A DNA stretch of 64,000 nucleotides, from NCBI GenBank assembly GCA_963920705.1, contig CAWUCO010000167.1, positions 1 through 64,000 on the forward strand. Reading direction: 5' to 3'. The notes beneath the pieces are model-generated. The model ran no database searches, was not told the DNA's origin, and saw only the letters and a list, made by a program, of their open reading frames with translations. How positions within the stretch are numbered: the stretch's first letter is position 1; the number at the start of each line of letters is the position of its first letter. The stretch is from Odiellus spinosus (taxonomy: Eukaryota > Arthropoda > Arachnida > Opiliones > Phalangiidae). A program made the position numbers and the translations under genes. Positions 37,301 through 51,000 of this stretch are shown piece after piece.

Positions 37301-38979
37301 GGTTTTGTCTTAATTGCCAAAACGTGACAAATATAAAATTGGTTGAAATGAAGCTAAAACGCTTAAAAATCCAAGATTATTGGATTCAAATGGACACAAA
37401 ACATTTGATTTTTAAGCGATTTAGACAAAATTAACACCACTCGAAAGACCAAATATTGGTCTATCTAAAAAACAAAAGTTTAGGAAAATCCGTGGAAAAA
37501 CATGGAAAATATGGCCAATTCAAAAAACATCTAATATCAAAAAGCGAATTTTTAAAATCTGAAATTTGACTATTTTGATATTGTATGCTTTCTTGAATTG
37601 ACCATATTTTTCTTGTTTTTCAACGGATTTTTGAAAACTCTTATTATTTAGACTGTCCATTAATTGCTCTTTCGAATGACTTTGGTTTTGTCTAAATTGC
37701 CAAAACGTGACAAATATAAAATTGGTTAAAATTAAGCAAAAACGCTTAAAAATCCAAGATTTATTGGATTCAAATGGACACAAAACATTTGATTTTTAAG
37801 CGATTTAGACAAAATTAACACCACTCGAAAGACCAAATATTGGTCTATCGAAAAAACAAGAGTTTTGGAAAATCCGTTGAAAAACATGGAAAATATGGCC
37901 AATTAAAAAACATCTAATATCAAAAAGCGAATTTTTAAAATATGAAATTTGACTATTTTGATAATGTATGATTTCTTGAATTGGCCATATTTTTCTTGTT
38001 TTTCAACGGATTTTTAAAAACTCTTATTATTTAGACTGTCCATTAATTGCTTTTTCGAATGACTTTGGTTTTGTCTAAATTGCCAAAACGTGACAAATAT
38101 AAAATTGGTTAAAATTAAGCAAAAACGCTTAAAAATCCAAGATATATTGGATTCAAATGGACACAAAACATTTGATTTTTTAACGATTTAGACAAAATTA
38201 ACACCACTCGAAAGAGCAAATATTGGTCTATCTAAAAAACAAGAATTTTGGTAAATCCGTTGAAAAACATGGAAAATATGGCCAATTCAAAAAACATCTA
38301 ATATCAAAAAGCTAATTTTTAAAATCTGAAATTTGACTATTTTGATATTGTATGATTTCTTGAATTGGCCATATTTTTCTTGTTTTTCAACGGATTTTTG
38401 AAAACTCTTATTATTTAGACTGTCCATTAATTGCTCTTTAGAATGACTTTGGTTTTGTCTTAATTGCCAAAACGTGACAAATATAAAATTGGTTGAAATG
38501 AAGCTAAAACGCTTAAAAATCCAAGATTATTGGATTCAAATGGACACAAAACATTTGATTTTTAAGCGATTTAGACAAAATTAACACCACTCGAAAGACC
38601 AAATATTGGTCTATCTAAAAAACAAGAGTTTAGGAAAATCCGTGGAAAAACATGGAAAATATGGCCAATTCAAAAAATATCTAATATCAAAAAGCGAATT
38701 TTTAAAATCTGAAATTTGACTATTTTGATATTGTATGATTTCTTGAATTGGCCATATTTTTCTTGTTTTTCAACGGATTTTTGAAAACTCTTATTATTTA
38801 GACTGTCCATTAATTGCTCTTTAGAATGACTTTGGTTTTGTCTTAATTGCCAAAACGTGACAAATATAAAATTGGTTGAAATGAAGCTAAAACGCTTAAA
38901 AATCCAAGATTATTGGATTCAAATGGACACAAAACATTTGATTTTTAAGCGATTTAGACAAAATTAACACCACTCGAAA

Positions 38980-41900
38980 GACCAAATATTGGTCTATCTA
39001 AAAAACAAAAGTTTAGGAAAATCCGTGGAAAAACATGGAAAATATGGCCAATTCAAAAAACATCTTATATCAAAAAGCGAATTTTTAAAATCTGAAATTT
39101 GACTATTTTGATATTGTATGCTTTCTTGAATTGACCATATTTTTCTTGTTTTTCAACGGATTTTTGAAAACTCTTATTATTTAGACTGTCCATTAATTGC
39201 TCTTTCGAATGACTTTGGTTTTGTCTAAATTGCCAAAACGTGACAAATATAAAATTGGTTAAAATTAAGCAAAAACGCTTAAAAATTCAAGATTATTGGA
39301 TTCAAATGGACACAAAACATTTGATTTTTAAGCGATTTAGACAAAATTAACACCACTCGAAAGACCAAATATTGGTCTATCGAAAAAACAAGAGTTTTGG
39401 AAAATCCGTTGAAAAACATGGAAAATATGGCCAATTAAAAAACATCTAATATCAAAAAGCGAATTTTTAAAATATGAAATTTGACTATTTTGATAATGTA
39501 TGATTTCTTGAATTGGCCATATTTTTCTTGTTTTTCAACGGATTTTTAAAAACTCTTATTATTTAGACTGTCCATTAATTGCTTTTTCGAATGACTTTGG
39601 TTTTGTCTAAATTGCCAAAACGTGACAAATATAAAATTGGTTAAAATTAAGCAAAAACGCTTAAAAATCCAAGATATATTGGATTCAAATGGACACAAAA
39701 CATTTGATTTTTTAACGATTTAGACAAAATTAACACCACTCGAAAGAGCAAATATTGGTCTATCTAAAAAACAAGAATTTTGGTAAATCCGTTGAAAAAC
39801 ATGGAAAATATGGCCAATTCAAAAAACATCTAATATCAAAAAGCTAATTTTTAAAATCTGAAATTTGACTATTTTGATATTGTATGATTTCTTGAATTGG
39901 CCATATTTTTCTTGTTTTTCAACGGATTTTTGAAAACTCTTATTATTTAGACTGTCCATTAATTGCTCTTTAGAATGACTTTGGTTTTGTCTTAATTGCC
40001 AAAACGTGACAAATATAAAATTGGTTGAAATGAAGCTAAAACGCTTAAAAATCCAAGATTATTGGATTCAAATGGACACAAAACATTTGATTTTTAAGCG
40101 ATTTAGACAAAATTAACACCACTCGAAAGACCAAATATTGGTCTATCTAAAAAACAAGAGTTTAGGAAAATCCGTGGAAAAACATGGAAAATATGGCCAA
40201 TTCAAAAAATATCTAATATCAAAAAGCGAATTTTTAAAATCTGAAATTTGACTATTTTGATATTGTATGCTTTCTTGAATTGACCATATTTTTCTTGTTT
40301 TTCAACGGATTTTTGAAAACTCTTATTATTTAGACTGTCCATTAATTGCTCTTTCGAATGACTTTGGTTTTGTCTAAATTGCCAAAACGTGACAAATATA
40401 AAATTGGTTAAAATTAAGCAAAAACGCTTAAAAATCCAAGATATATTGGATTCAAATGGACACAAAACATTTGATTTTTTAACGATTTAGACAAAATTAA
40501 CACCACTCGAAAGACCAAATATTGGTATATCTAAAAAACAAGAGTTTTGGAAAATCCGTTGAAAAACATGGAAAATATGGCCAATTCAAAAAACATCTAA
40601 TATCAAAAAGCGAATTTTTAAAATCTGAAATTTGACTATTTTTATATTGGTCTATCTAAAAAACAAGAGTTTTGGAAAATCCGTTTAAAAACATGGAAAA
40701 TATGGTCAATTCAAAAAACATCTAATATCAAAAAGCGAATTTTTAAAATCTGAAATTTGACTATTTTGATAAAAAAGCGAATTTCTTGAATTGGCCATAT
40801 TTTTCTTGTTTTTCAACGGATTTTTGAAAACTCTTATTATTTAGACTGTCCATTAATTGCTTTTACGAATGACTTTGGTTTTGTCTAAATTGCCAAAACG
40901 TGACAAATATAAAATTGGTTAAAATTAAGCAAAAACGCTTAAAAATCCAAGATTTATTGGATTCAAATGGACACAAAACATTTGATTTTTAAGCGATTTA
41001 GACAAAATTAACACCACTCAAAAGACCAAATATTGGTATATCTAAAAAACAAGAGTTTTGTAAAATCCGTTGAAAAACATGGAAAATATGGCCAATTCAA
41101 AAAACATCTAATATCAAAAAGCGAATTTTTAAAATCTGAAATTTGACTATTTTTATATTGGTCTATCTAAAAAACAAGAGTTTTGGAAAATCCGTTGAAA
41201 AACATGGAAAATATGGTCAATTCAAAAAACATCTAATATCAAAAAGCGAATTTTTAAAATCTGAAATTTGACTATTTTGATATTGTATGATTTCTTGAAT
41301 TGGCCATATTTTTCTTGTTTTTCAACGGATTTTTGAAAGCTCTTATTATTTAGACTGTCCATTAATTGCTCTTTAGAATGACTTTGGTTTTGTCTTAATT
41401 GCAAAAACGTGACAAATATAAAATTGGTTGAAATGAAGCAAAAACGCTTAAAAATCCAAGATTTATTGGATTCAAATGGACACAAAACATTTGATTTTTA
41501 AGCGATTTAGACAAAATTAACACCACTCGAAAGACCAAATATTGGTATATCTAAAAAACAAGAGTTTTGGAAAATCCGTTGAAAAACATGGAAAATATGG
41601 CCAATTCAAAAAACATCTACTATCAAAAAGCGAATTTTTAAAATCTGAAATTTGACTATTTTGATATTGTATGATTTCTTGAATTGGCCATATTTTTCTT
41701 GTTTTTCAACGGATTTTTGAAAACTCTTATTATTTAGACTGTCCATTAATTGCTTTTTCGAATGACTTTGGTTTTGTCTAAATTGCCAAAACGTGACAAA
41801 TATAAAATTGGTTAAAATTAAGCAAAAACGCTTAAAAATCCAAGATATATTGGATTCAAATGGACACAAAACATTTGATTTTTAAGCGATTTAGACAAAA

Positions 41901-42500
41901 TTAACACCACTCGAAAGACCAAATATTGGTATATCTAAAAAACAAGAGTTTTGGAAAATCCGTTGAAAAACATGGAAAATATGGCCAATTCAAAAAACAT
42001 CTAATATCAAAAAGCGAATTTTTAAAATCTGAAATTTGACTATTTTGATATTGTATGATTTCTTGAATTGGCCATATTTTTCTTGTTTTTCAACGGATTT
42101 TTGAAAACTCTTATTATTTAGACTGTCCATTAATTGCTCTTTAGAATGACTTTGGTTTTGTCTTAATTGCCAAAACGTGACAAATATAAAATTGGTTGAA
42201 ATGAAGCTAAAACGCTTAAAAATCCAAGATTATTGGATTCAAATGGACACAAAACATTTGATTTTTAAGCGATTTAGACAAAATTAACACCACTCGAAAG
42301 ACCAAATATTGGTCTATCTAAAAACAAAAGTTTAGGAAAATCCGTGGAAAAACATGGAAAATATGGCCAATTCAAAAAACATCTAATATCAAAAAGCGAA
42401 TTTTTAAAATCTGAAATTTGACTATTTTGATATTGTATGCTTTCTTGAATTGACCATATTTTTCTTGTTTTTCAACGGATTTTTGAAAACTCTTATTATT
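38980..42500. repeat. Segmental duplication at 4,848-bp offset, upstream copy
   Basis: Landmarks here recur 4,844-4,849 bp downstream: ttcaagattattgg 39,283 and 44,131, gctaattttta 39,842 and 44,690, tttttaacgattt 40,474 and 45,322, the 125-bp junctions 40,634 and 41,145 at 45,482 and 45,991, and cactcaaaagacc near 41,018 and 45,860. This copy has private damage: the insertion at 40,771 and a chimeric spacer near 41,430 where gaaatgaagc runs into aaaaacgc. Confidence 0.78.
40765..40795. repeat. Local template-switch scar at the palindrome
   Basis: The normal ttttgatattgtatgatttcttg is replaced by ttttgataaaaaagcgaatttcttg. The inserted aaaaagcgaattt is a copy of the left-arm segment lying about 35 bp upstream in the same orientation. 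The duplicate 4,848 bp downstream has the normal sequence. Confidence 0.85.
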
Positions 42501-43829
42501 TAGACTGTCCATTAATTGCTCTTTAGAATGACTTTGGTTTTGTCTTAATTGCCAAAACGTGACAAATATAAAATTGGTTGAAATGAAGCTAAAACGCTTA
42601 AAAATCCAAGATTATTGGATTCAAATGGACACAAAACATTTGATTTTTAAGCGATTTAGACAAAATTAACACCACTCGAAAGACCAAATATTGGTCTATC
42701 TAAAAACAAAAGTTTAGGAAAATCCGTGGAAAAACATGGAAAATATGGCCAATTCAAAAAACATCTAATATCAAAAAGCGAATTTTTAAAATCTGAAATT
42801 TGACTATTTTGATATTGTATGCTTTCTTGAATTGACCATATTTTTCTTGTTTTTCAACGGATTTTTGAAAACTCTTATTATTTAGACTGTCCATTAATTG
42901 CTCTTTCGAATGACTTTGGTTTTGTCTAAATTGCCAAAACGTGACAAATATAAAATTGGTTAAAATTAAGCAAAAACGCTTAAAAATTCAAGATTATTGG
43001 ATTCAAATGGACACAAAACATTTGATTTTTAAGCGATTTAGACAAAATTAACACCACTCGAAAGACCAAATATTGGTATATCTAAAAAACAAGAGTTTTG
43101 GAAAATCCGTTGAAAAACATGGAAAATATGGCCAATTCAAAAAACATCTAATATCAAAAAGCGAATTTTTAAAATCTGAAATTTGACTATTTTGATATTG
43201 TATGATTTCTTGAATTGGCCATATTTTTCTTGTTTTTCAACGGATTTTTGAAAACTCTTATTATTTAGACTGTCCATTAATTGCTCTTTAGAATGACTTT
43301 GGTTTTGTCTTAATTGCCAAAACGTGACAAATATAAAATTGGTTGAAATGAAGCTAAAACGCTTAAAAATCCAAGATTATTGGATTCAAATGGACACAAA
43401 ACATTTGATTTTTAAGCGATTTAGACAAAATTAACACCACTCGAAAGACCAAATATTGGTCTATCTAAAAACAAAAGTTTAGGAAAATCCGTGGAAAAAT
43501 ATGGAAAATATGGCCAATTCAAAAAACATCTAATATCAAAAAGCGAATTTTTAAAATCTGAAATTTGACTATTTTGATATTGTATGCTTTCTTGAATTGA
43601 CCATATTTTTCTTGTTTTTCAACGGATTTTTGAAAACTCTTATTATTTAGACTGTCCATTAATTGCTCTTTAGAATGACTTTGGTTTTGTCTTAATTGCC
43701 AAAACGTGACAAATATAAAATTGGTTGAAATGAAGCTAAAACGCTTAAAAATCCAAGATTATTGGATTCAAATGGACACAAAACATTTGATTTTTAAGCG
43801 ATTTAGACAAAATTAACACCACTCGAAAG

Positions 43830-46800
43830 ACCAAATATTGGTCTATCTAAAAACAAAAGTTTAGGAAAATCCGTGGAAAAACATGGAAAATATGGCCAAT
43901 TCAAAAAACATCTAATATCAAAAAGCGAATTTTTAAAATCTGAAATTTGACTATTTTGATATTGTATGCTTTCTTGAATTGACCATATTTTTCTTGTTTT
44001 TCAACGGATTTTTGAAAACTCTTATTATTTAGACTGTCCATTAATTGCTCTTTCGAATGACTTTGGTTTTGTCTAAATTGCCAAAACGTGACAAATATAA
44101 AATTGGTTAAAATTAAGCAAAAACGCTTAAAAATTCAAGATTATTGGATTCAAATGGACACAAAACATTTGATTTTTAAGCGATTTAGACAAAATTAACA
44201 CCACTCGAAAGACCAAATATTGGTCTATCTAAAAAACAAGAGTTTTGGAAAATCCGTTGAAAAACATGGAAAATATGGCCAATTAAAAAACATCTAATAT
44301 CAAAAAGCGAATTTTTAAAATATGAAATTTGACTATTTTGATAATGTATGATTTCTTGAATTGGCCATATTTTTCTTGTTTTTCAACGGATTTTTAAAAA
44401 CTCTTATTATTTAGACTGTCCATTAATTGCTTTTTCGAATGACTTTGGTTTTGTCTAAATTGCCAAAACGTGACAAATATAAAATTGGTTAAAATTAAGC
44501 AAAAACGCTTAAAAATCCAAGATATATTGGATTCAAATGGACACAAAACATTTGATTTTTTAACGATTTAGACAAAATTAACACCACTCGAAAGAGCAAA
44601 TATTGGTCTATCTAAAAAACAAGAATTTTGGTAAATCCGTTGAAAAACATGGAAAATATGGCCAATTCAAAAAACATCTAATATCAAAAAGCTAATTTTT
44701 AAAATCTGAAATTTGACTATTTTGATATTGTATGATTTCTTGAATTGGCCATATTTTTCTTGTTTTTCAACGGATTTTTGAAAACTCTTATTATTTAGAC
44801 TGTCCATTAATTGCTCTTTAGAATGACTTTGGTTTTGTCTTAATTGCCAAAACGTGACAAATATAAAATTGGTTGAAATGAAGCTAAAACGCTTAAAAAT
44901 CCAAGATTATTGGATTCAAATGGACACAAAACATTTGATTTTTAAGCGATTTAGACAAAATTAACACCACTCGAAAGACCAAATATTGGTCTATCTAAAA
45001 AACAAGAGTTTAGGAAAATCCGTGGAAAAACATGGAAAATATGGCCAATTCAAAAAACATCTAATATCAAAAAGCGAATTTTTAAAATCTGAAATTTGAC
45101 TATTTTGATATTGTATGCTTTCTTGAATTGACCATATTTTTCTTGTTTTTCAACGGATTTTTGAAAACTCTTATTATTTAGACTGTCCATTAATTGCTTT
45201 TTCGAATGACTTTGGTTTTGTCTAAATTGCCAAAACGTGACAAATATAAAATTGGTTAAAATTAAGCAAAAACGCTTAAAAATCCAAGATATATTGGATT
45301 CAAATGGACACAAAACATTTGATTTTTTAACGATTTAGACAAAATTAACACCACTCGAAAGACCAAATATTGGTATATCTAAAAAACAAGAGTTTTGGAA
45401 AATCCGTTGAAAAACATGGAAAATATGGCCAATTCAAAAAACATCTAATATCAAAAAGCGAATTTTTAAAATCTGAAATTTGACTATTTTTATATTGGTC
45501 TATCTAAAAAACAAGAGTTTTGGAAAATCCGTTTAAAAACATGGAAAATATGGTCAATTCAAAAAACATCTAATATCAAAAAGCGAATTTTTAAAATCTG
45601 AAATTTGACTATTTTGATATTGTATGATTTCTTGAATTGGCCATATTTTTCTTGTTTTTCAACGGATTTTTGAAAACTCTTATTATTTAGACTGTCCATT
45701 AATTGCTTTTTCGAATGACTTTGGTTTTGTCTAAATTGCCAAAACGTGACAAATATAAAATTGGTTAAAATTAAGCAAAAACGCTTAAAAATCCAAGATT
45801 TATTGGATTCAAATGGACACAAAACATTTGATTTTTAAGCGATTTAGACAAAATTAACACCACTCAAAAGACCAAATATTGGTATATCTAAAAAACAAGA
45901 GTTTTGTAAAATCCGTTGAAAAACATGGAAAATATGGCCAATTCAAAAAACATCTAATATCAAAAAGCGAATTTTTAAAATCTGAAATTTGACTATTTTT
46001 ATATTGGTCTATCTAAAAAACAAGAGTTTTGGAAAATCCGTTGAAAAACATGGAAAATATGGTCAATTCAAAAAACATCTAATATCAAAAAGCGAATTTT
46101 TAAAATCTGAAATTTGACTATTTTGATATTGTATGATTTCTTGAATTGGCCATATTTTTCTTGTTTTTCCACGGATTTTTGAAAACTCTTATTATTTAGA
46201 CTGTCCATTAATTGCTCTTTAGAATGACTTTGGTTTTGTCTTAATTTCAAAAACGTGACAAATATAAAATTGGTTGAAATGAAGCTAAAACGCTTAAAAA
46301 TCCAAGATTATTGGATTCAAATGGACATAAACATTTGATTTTTAAGCGATTTAGACAAAATTAACACCACTCGAAAGACCAAATATTGGTATATCTAAAA
46401 AACAAGAGTTTTGGAAAATCCGTTGAAAAACATGGAAAATATGGCCAATTCAAAAAACATCTAATATCAAAAAGCGAATTTTTAAAATCTGAAATTTGAC
46501 TATTTTGATATTGTATGATTTCTTGAATTGGCCATATTTTTCTTGTTTTTCAACGGATTTTTGAAAACTCTTATTATTTAGACTGTCCATTAATTGCTTT
46601 TTCGAATGACTTTGGTTTTGTCTAAATTGCCAAAACGTGACAAATATAAAATTGGTTAAAATTAAGCAAAAACGCTTAAAAATCCAAGATATATTGGATT
46701 CAAATGGACACAAAACATTTGATTTTTAAGCGATTTAGACAAAATTAACACCACTCGAAAGACCAAATATTGGTATATCTAAAAAACAAGAGTTTTGGAA

Positions 46801-47360
46801 AATCCGTTGAAAAACATGGAAAATATGGCCAATTCAAAAAACATCTAATATCAAAAAGCGAATTTTTAAAATCTGAAATTTGACTATTTTGATATTGTAT
46901 GATTTCTTGAATTGGCCATATTTTTCTTGTTTTTCAACGGATTTTTGAAAACTCTTATTATTTAGACTGTCCATTAATTGCTCTTTAGAATGACTTTGGT
47001 TTTGTCTTAATTGCCAAAACGTGACAAATATAAAATTGGTTGAAATGAAGCTAAAACGCTTAAAAATCCAAGATTATTGGATTCAAATGGACACAAAACA
47101 TTTGATTTTTAAGCGATTTAGACAAAATTAACACCACTCGAAAGATCAAATATTGGTCTATCTAAAAAACAAGAGTTTAGGAAAATCCGTGGAAAAACAT
47201 GGAAAATATGGCCAATTCAAAAAACATCTAATATCAAAAAGCGAATTTTTAAAATCTGAAATTTTACTATTTTGATATTGTATGCTTTCTTGAATTGACC
47301 ATATTTTTCTTGTTTTTCAACGGATTTTTGAAAACTCTTATTATTTAGACTGTCCATTAA
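43830..47360. repeat. Segmental duplication at 4,848-bp offset, downstream copy
   Basis: This is the counterpart of the segment near 38,980. It keeps the normal gatattgtatg at 45,617 and a normal spacer near 46,276, so the two anomalies in the upstream copy arose after duplication or were lost here. Near the right end the copies stop matching by monomer type (gctctttag near 42,520 against gctctttcg near 47,363). Confidence 0.78.
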
Positions 47361-49300
47361 TTGCTCTTTCGAATGACTTTGGTTTTGTCTAAATTGCCAA
47401 AACGTGACAAATATAAAATTGGTTAAAATTAAGCAAAAACGCTTAAAAATCCAAGATTTATTGGATTCAAATGGACACAAAACATTTGATTTTTAAGCGA
47501 TTTAGACAAAATTAACACCACTCAAAAGACCAAATATTGGTATATCTAAAAAACAAGAGTTTTGTAAAATCCGTTGAAAAACATGGAAAATATGGCCAAT
47601 TCAAAAAACATCTAATATCAAAAAGCGAATTTTTAAAATCTGAAATTTGACTATTTTTATATTGGTCTATCTAAAAAACAAGAGTTTTGGAAAATCCGTT
47701 GAAAAACATGGAAAATATGGTCAATTCAAAAAACATCTAATATCAAAAAGCGAATTTTTAAAATCTGAAATTTGACTATTTTGATATTGTATGATTTCTT
47801 GAATTGGCCATATTTTTCTTGTTTTTCAACGGATTTTTGAAAACTCTTATTATTTAGACTGTCCATTAATTGCTCTTTAGAATGACTTTGGTTTTGTCTT
47901 AATTGCAAAAACGTGACAAATATAAAATTGGTTGAAATGAAGCTAAAACGCTTAAAAATCCAAGATTATTGGATTCAAATGGACATAAACATTTGATTTT
48001 TAAGCGATTTAGACAAAATTAACACCACTCGAAAGACCAAATATTGGTATATCTAAAAAACAAGAGTTTTGGAAAATCCGTTGAAAAACATGGAAAATAT
48101 GGCCAATTCAAAAAACATCTAATATCAAAAAGCGAATTTTTAAAATCTGAAATTTGACTATTTTGATATTGTATGATTTCTTGAATTGGCCATATTTTTC
48201 TTGTTTTTCAACGGATTTTTGAAAACTCTTATTATTTAGACTGTCCATTAATTGCTTTTTCGAATGACTTTGGTTTTGTCTAAATTGCCAAAACGTGACA
48301 AATATAAAATTGGTTAAAATTAAGCAAAAACGCTTAAAAATCCAAGATATATTGGATTCAAATGGACACAAAACATTTGATTTTTAAGCGATTTAGACAA
48401 AATTAACACCACTCGAAAGACCAAATATTGGTATATCTAAAAAACAAGAGTTTTGGAAAATCCGTTGAAAAACATGGAAAATATGGCCAATTCAAAAAAC
48501 ATCTAATATCAAAAAGCGAATTTTTAAAATCTGAAATTTGACTATTTTGATATTGTATGATTTCTTGAATTGGCCATATTTTTCTTGTTTTTCAACGGAT
48601 TTTTGAAAACTCTTATTATTTAGACTGTCCATTAATTGCTCTTTAGAATGACTTTGGTTTTGTCTTAATTGCCAAAACGTGACAAATATAAAATTGGTTG
48701 AAATGAAGCTAAAACGCTTAAAAATCCAAGATTATTGGATTCAAATGGACACAAAACATTTGATTTTTAAGCGATTTAGACAAAATTAACACCACTCGAA
48801 AGACCAAATATTGGTCTATCTAAAAAACAAGAGTTTAGGAAAATCCGTGGAAAAACATGGAAAATATGGCCAATTCAAAAAACATCTAATATCAAAAAGC
48901 GAATTTTTAAAATCTGAAATTTGACTATTTTGATATTGTATGCTTTCTTGAATTGACCATATTTTTCTTGTTTTTCAACGGATTTTTGAAAACTCTTATT
49001 ATTTAGACTGTCCATTAATTGCTCTTTCGAATGACTTTGGTTTTGTCTAAATTGCCAAAACGTGACAAATATAAAATTGGTTAAAATTAAGCAAAAACGC
49101 TTAAAAATTCAAGATTATTGGATTCAAATGGACACAAAACATTTGATTTTTAAGCGATTTAGACAAAATTAACACCACTCGAAAGACCAAATATTGGTCT
49201 ATCTAAAAAACAAGAGTTTTGGAAAATCCGTTGAAAAACATGGAAAATATGGCCAATTAAAAAACATCTAATATCAAAAAGCGAATTTTTAAAATCTGAA
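46068..49300. repeat. Two consecutive 1,658-bp HORs
   Basis: The one-base-deleted marker ggacataaacatttg occurs at 46,323 and 47,981, exactly 1,658 bp apart. The 125-bp junctions at 45,991 and 47,649 show the same spacing, as do minus-strand frames at 46068/47726 and 46450/48108. The marker also occurs once at 36,626, about 9.7 kb upstream, which ties this region to the older HOR block. Confidence 0.85.
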
Positions 49301-51000
49301 ATTTGACTATTTTGATATTGTATGATTTCTTGAATTGGCCATATTTTTCTTGTTTTTCAACGGATTTTTGAAAACTCTTATTATTTAGACTGTCCATTAA
49401 TTGCTCTTTAGAATGTCTTTGGTTTTGTCTTAATTGCCAAAACGTGACAAATATAAAATTGGTTGAAATGAAGCTAAAACGCTTAAAAATCCAAGATTAT
49501 TGGATTCAAATGGACACAAAACATTTGATTTTTAAGCGATTTAGACAAAATTAACACCACTCGAAAGACCAAATATTGGGATATCTAAAAAATAAGAGTT
49601 TTGGAAAATCCGTTGAAAAACATGGAAAATATGGCCAATTCAAAAAACATCTAATATCAAAAAGCGAATTTTTAAAATCTAAAATTTGACTATTTTTATA
49701 TTGGTCTATCTAAAAAACAAGAGATTTGGAAAATCCGTTGAAAAACATGGAAAATATGGTCAATTCAAAAAACATCTAATATCAAAAAGCGAATTTTTAA
49801 AATCTGAAATTTGACTATTTTGATATTGTATGATTTCTTGAATTGACCATATTTTTCTTGTTTTTCAACGGATTTTTGAAAACTCTTATTATTTAGACTG
49901 TCCATTAATTGCTCTTTCGAATGACTTTGGTTTTGTCTAAATTGCCAAAACGTGACAAATATAAAATTGGTTAAAATTAAGCAAAAACGCTTAAAAATTC
50001 AAGATTATTGGATTCAAATGGACACAAAACATTTGATTTTTAAGCGATTTAGACAAAATTAACACCACTCGAAAGACCAAATATTGGTCTATCTAAAAAA
50101 CAAGAGTTTTGGAAAATCCGTTGAAAAACATGGAAAATATGGCCAATTCAAAAAACATCTAATATCAAAAAGCGAATTTTTAAAATCTGAAATTTGACTA
50201 TTTTGATATTGTATGATTTCTTGAATTGGCCATATTTTTCTTGTTTTTCAACGGATTTTTGAAAACTCTTATTATTTAGACTGTCCATTAATTGCTCTTT
50301 AGAATGTCTTTGGTTTTGTCTTAATTGCCAAAACGTGACAAATATAAAATTGGTTGAAATGAAGCTAAAACGCTTAAAAATCCAAGATTATTGGATTCAA
50401 ATGGACACAAAACATTTGATTTTTAAGCGATTTAGACAAAATTAACACCACTCGAAAGACCAAATATTGGGATATCTAAAAAATAAGAGTTTTGGAAAAT
50501 CCGTTGAAAAACATGGAAAATATGGCCAATTCAAAAAACATCTAATATCAAAAAGCGAATTTTTAAAATCTGAAATTTGACTATTTTGATATTGTATGAT
50601 TTCTTGAATTGGCCATATTTTTCTTGTTTTTCAACGGATTTTTGAAAACTCTTATTATTTAGACTGTCCATTAATTGCTCTTTAGAATGACATTGGTTTT
50701 GTCTTAATTGCCAAAACGTGACAAATATAAAATTGGTTGAAATGAAGCTAAAACGCTTAAAAATCCAAGATTATTGGATTCAAATGGACACAAAACATTT
50801 GATTTTTAAGCGATTTAGACAAAATTAACACCACTCGAAAGACCAAATATTGGTCTATCTAAAAAACAAGAGTTTTGGAAAATCCGTTGAAAAACATGGA
50901 AAATATGGCCAATTCAAAAAACATCTAATATCAAAAAGCGAATTTTTAAAATCTGAAATTTGACTATTTTTATATTGGTCTATCTAAAAACAAGAGATTT
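49250..51000. repeat. Tandem ~0.89-1.27-kb repeats at the end of family C
   Basis: gaatgtctttgg occurs near 49,412 and 50,304 (892 bp apart, two monomers plus a 125-bp unit), each followed by tattgggatatc and aaaataagag. The 125-bp units at 49,688, 50,962 and 51,852 share caagagatttgg downstream, linking the end of family C to the first part of family D. Confidence 0.8.

Larger units (their letters stand above)
25700..37440. repeat. Family C, HORs of three or four monomers plus a 125-bp unit
   Basis: Monomers marked by ggacataaaac (near 26,469, 27,745, 28,467, 29,742, 31,527, 32,802, 34,077 and 35,737) follow the 125-bp units at constant distance, giving HORs of about 1,275 bp (three monomers plus the short unit) or 1,658 bp (four plus the short unit). 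Other members carry gtatgctttcttgaattgacc or ccaagatttattgg. Minus-strand open frames of 60-120 codons appear in most monomers. They are interrupted or shifted in others, and I treat them as non-coding. Confidence 0.83.
37440..45300. repeat. Family C, ~1,532-bp tetramer HORs and derivatives
   Basis: The cluster ccaattaaaaaacatc, aaaatatgaaatttg, gataatgtatg and tttttaaaaactc occurs together near 37,899, 39,431 and 44,279. A gctaattttta variant follows near 38,312, 39,842 and 44,690. The first two copies are 1,530-1,532 bp apart (four monomers). The third is 4,848 bp further on, equal to twelve monomers plus two 125-bp units. A second local type, caaaagtttagg, appears near 37,471, 39,004, 42,320, 42,703, 43,470 and 43,852. 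Confidence 0.83.
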
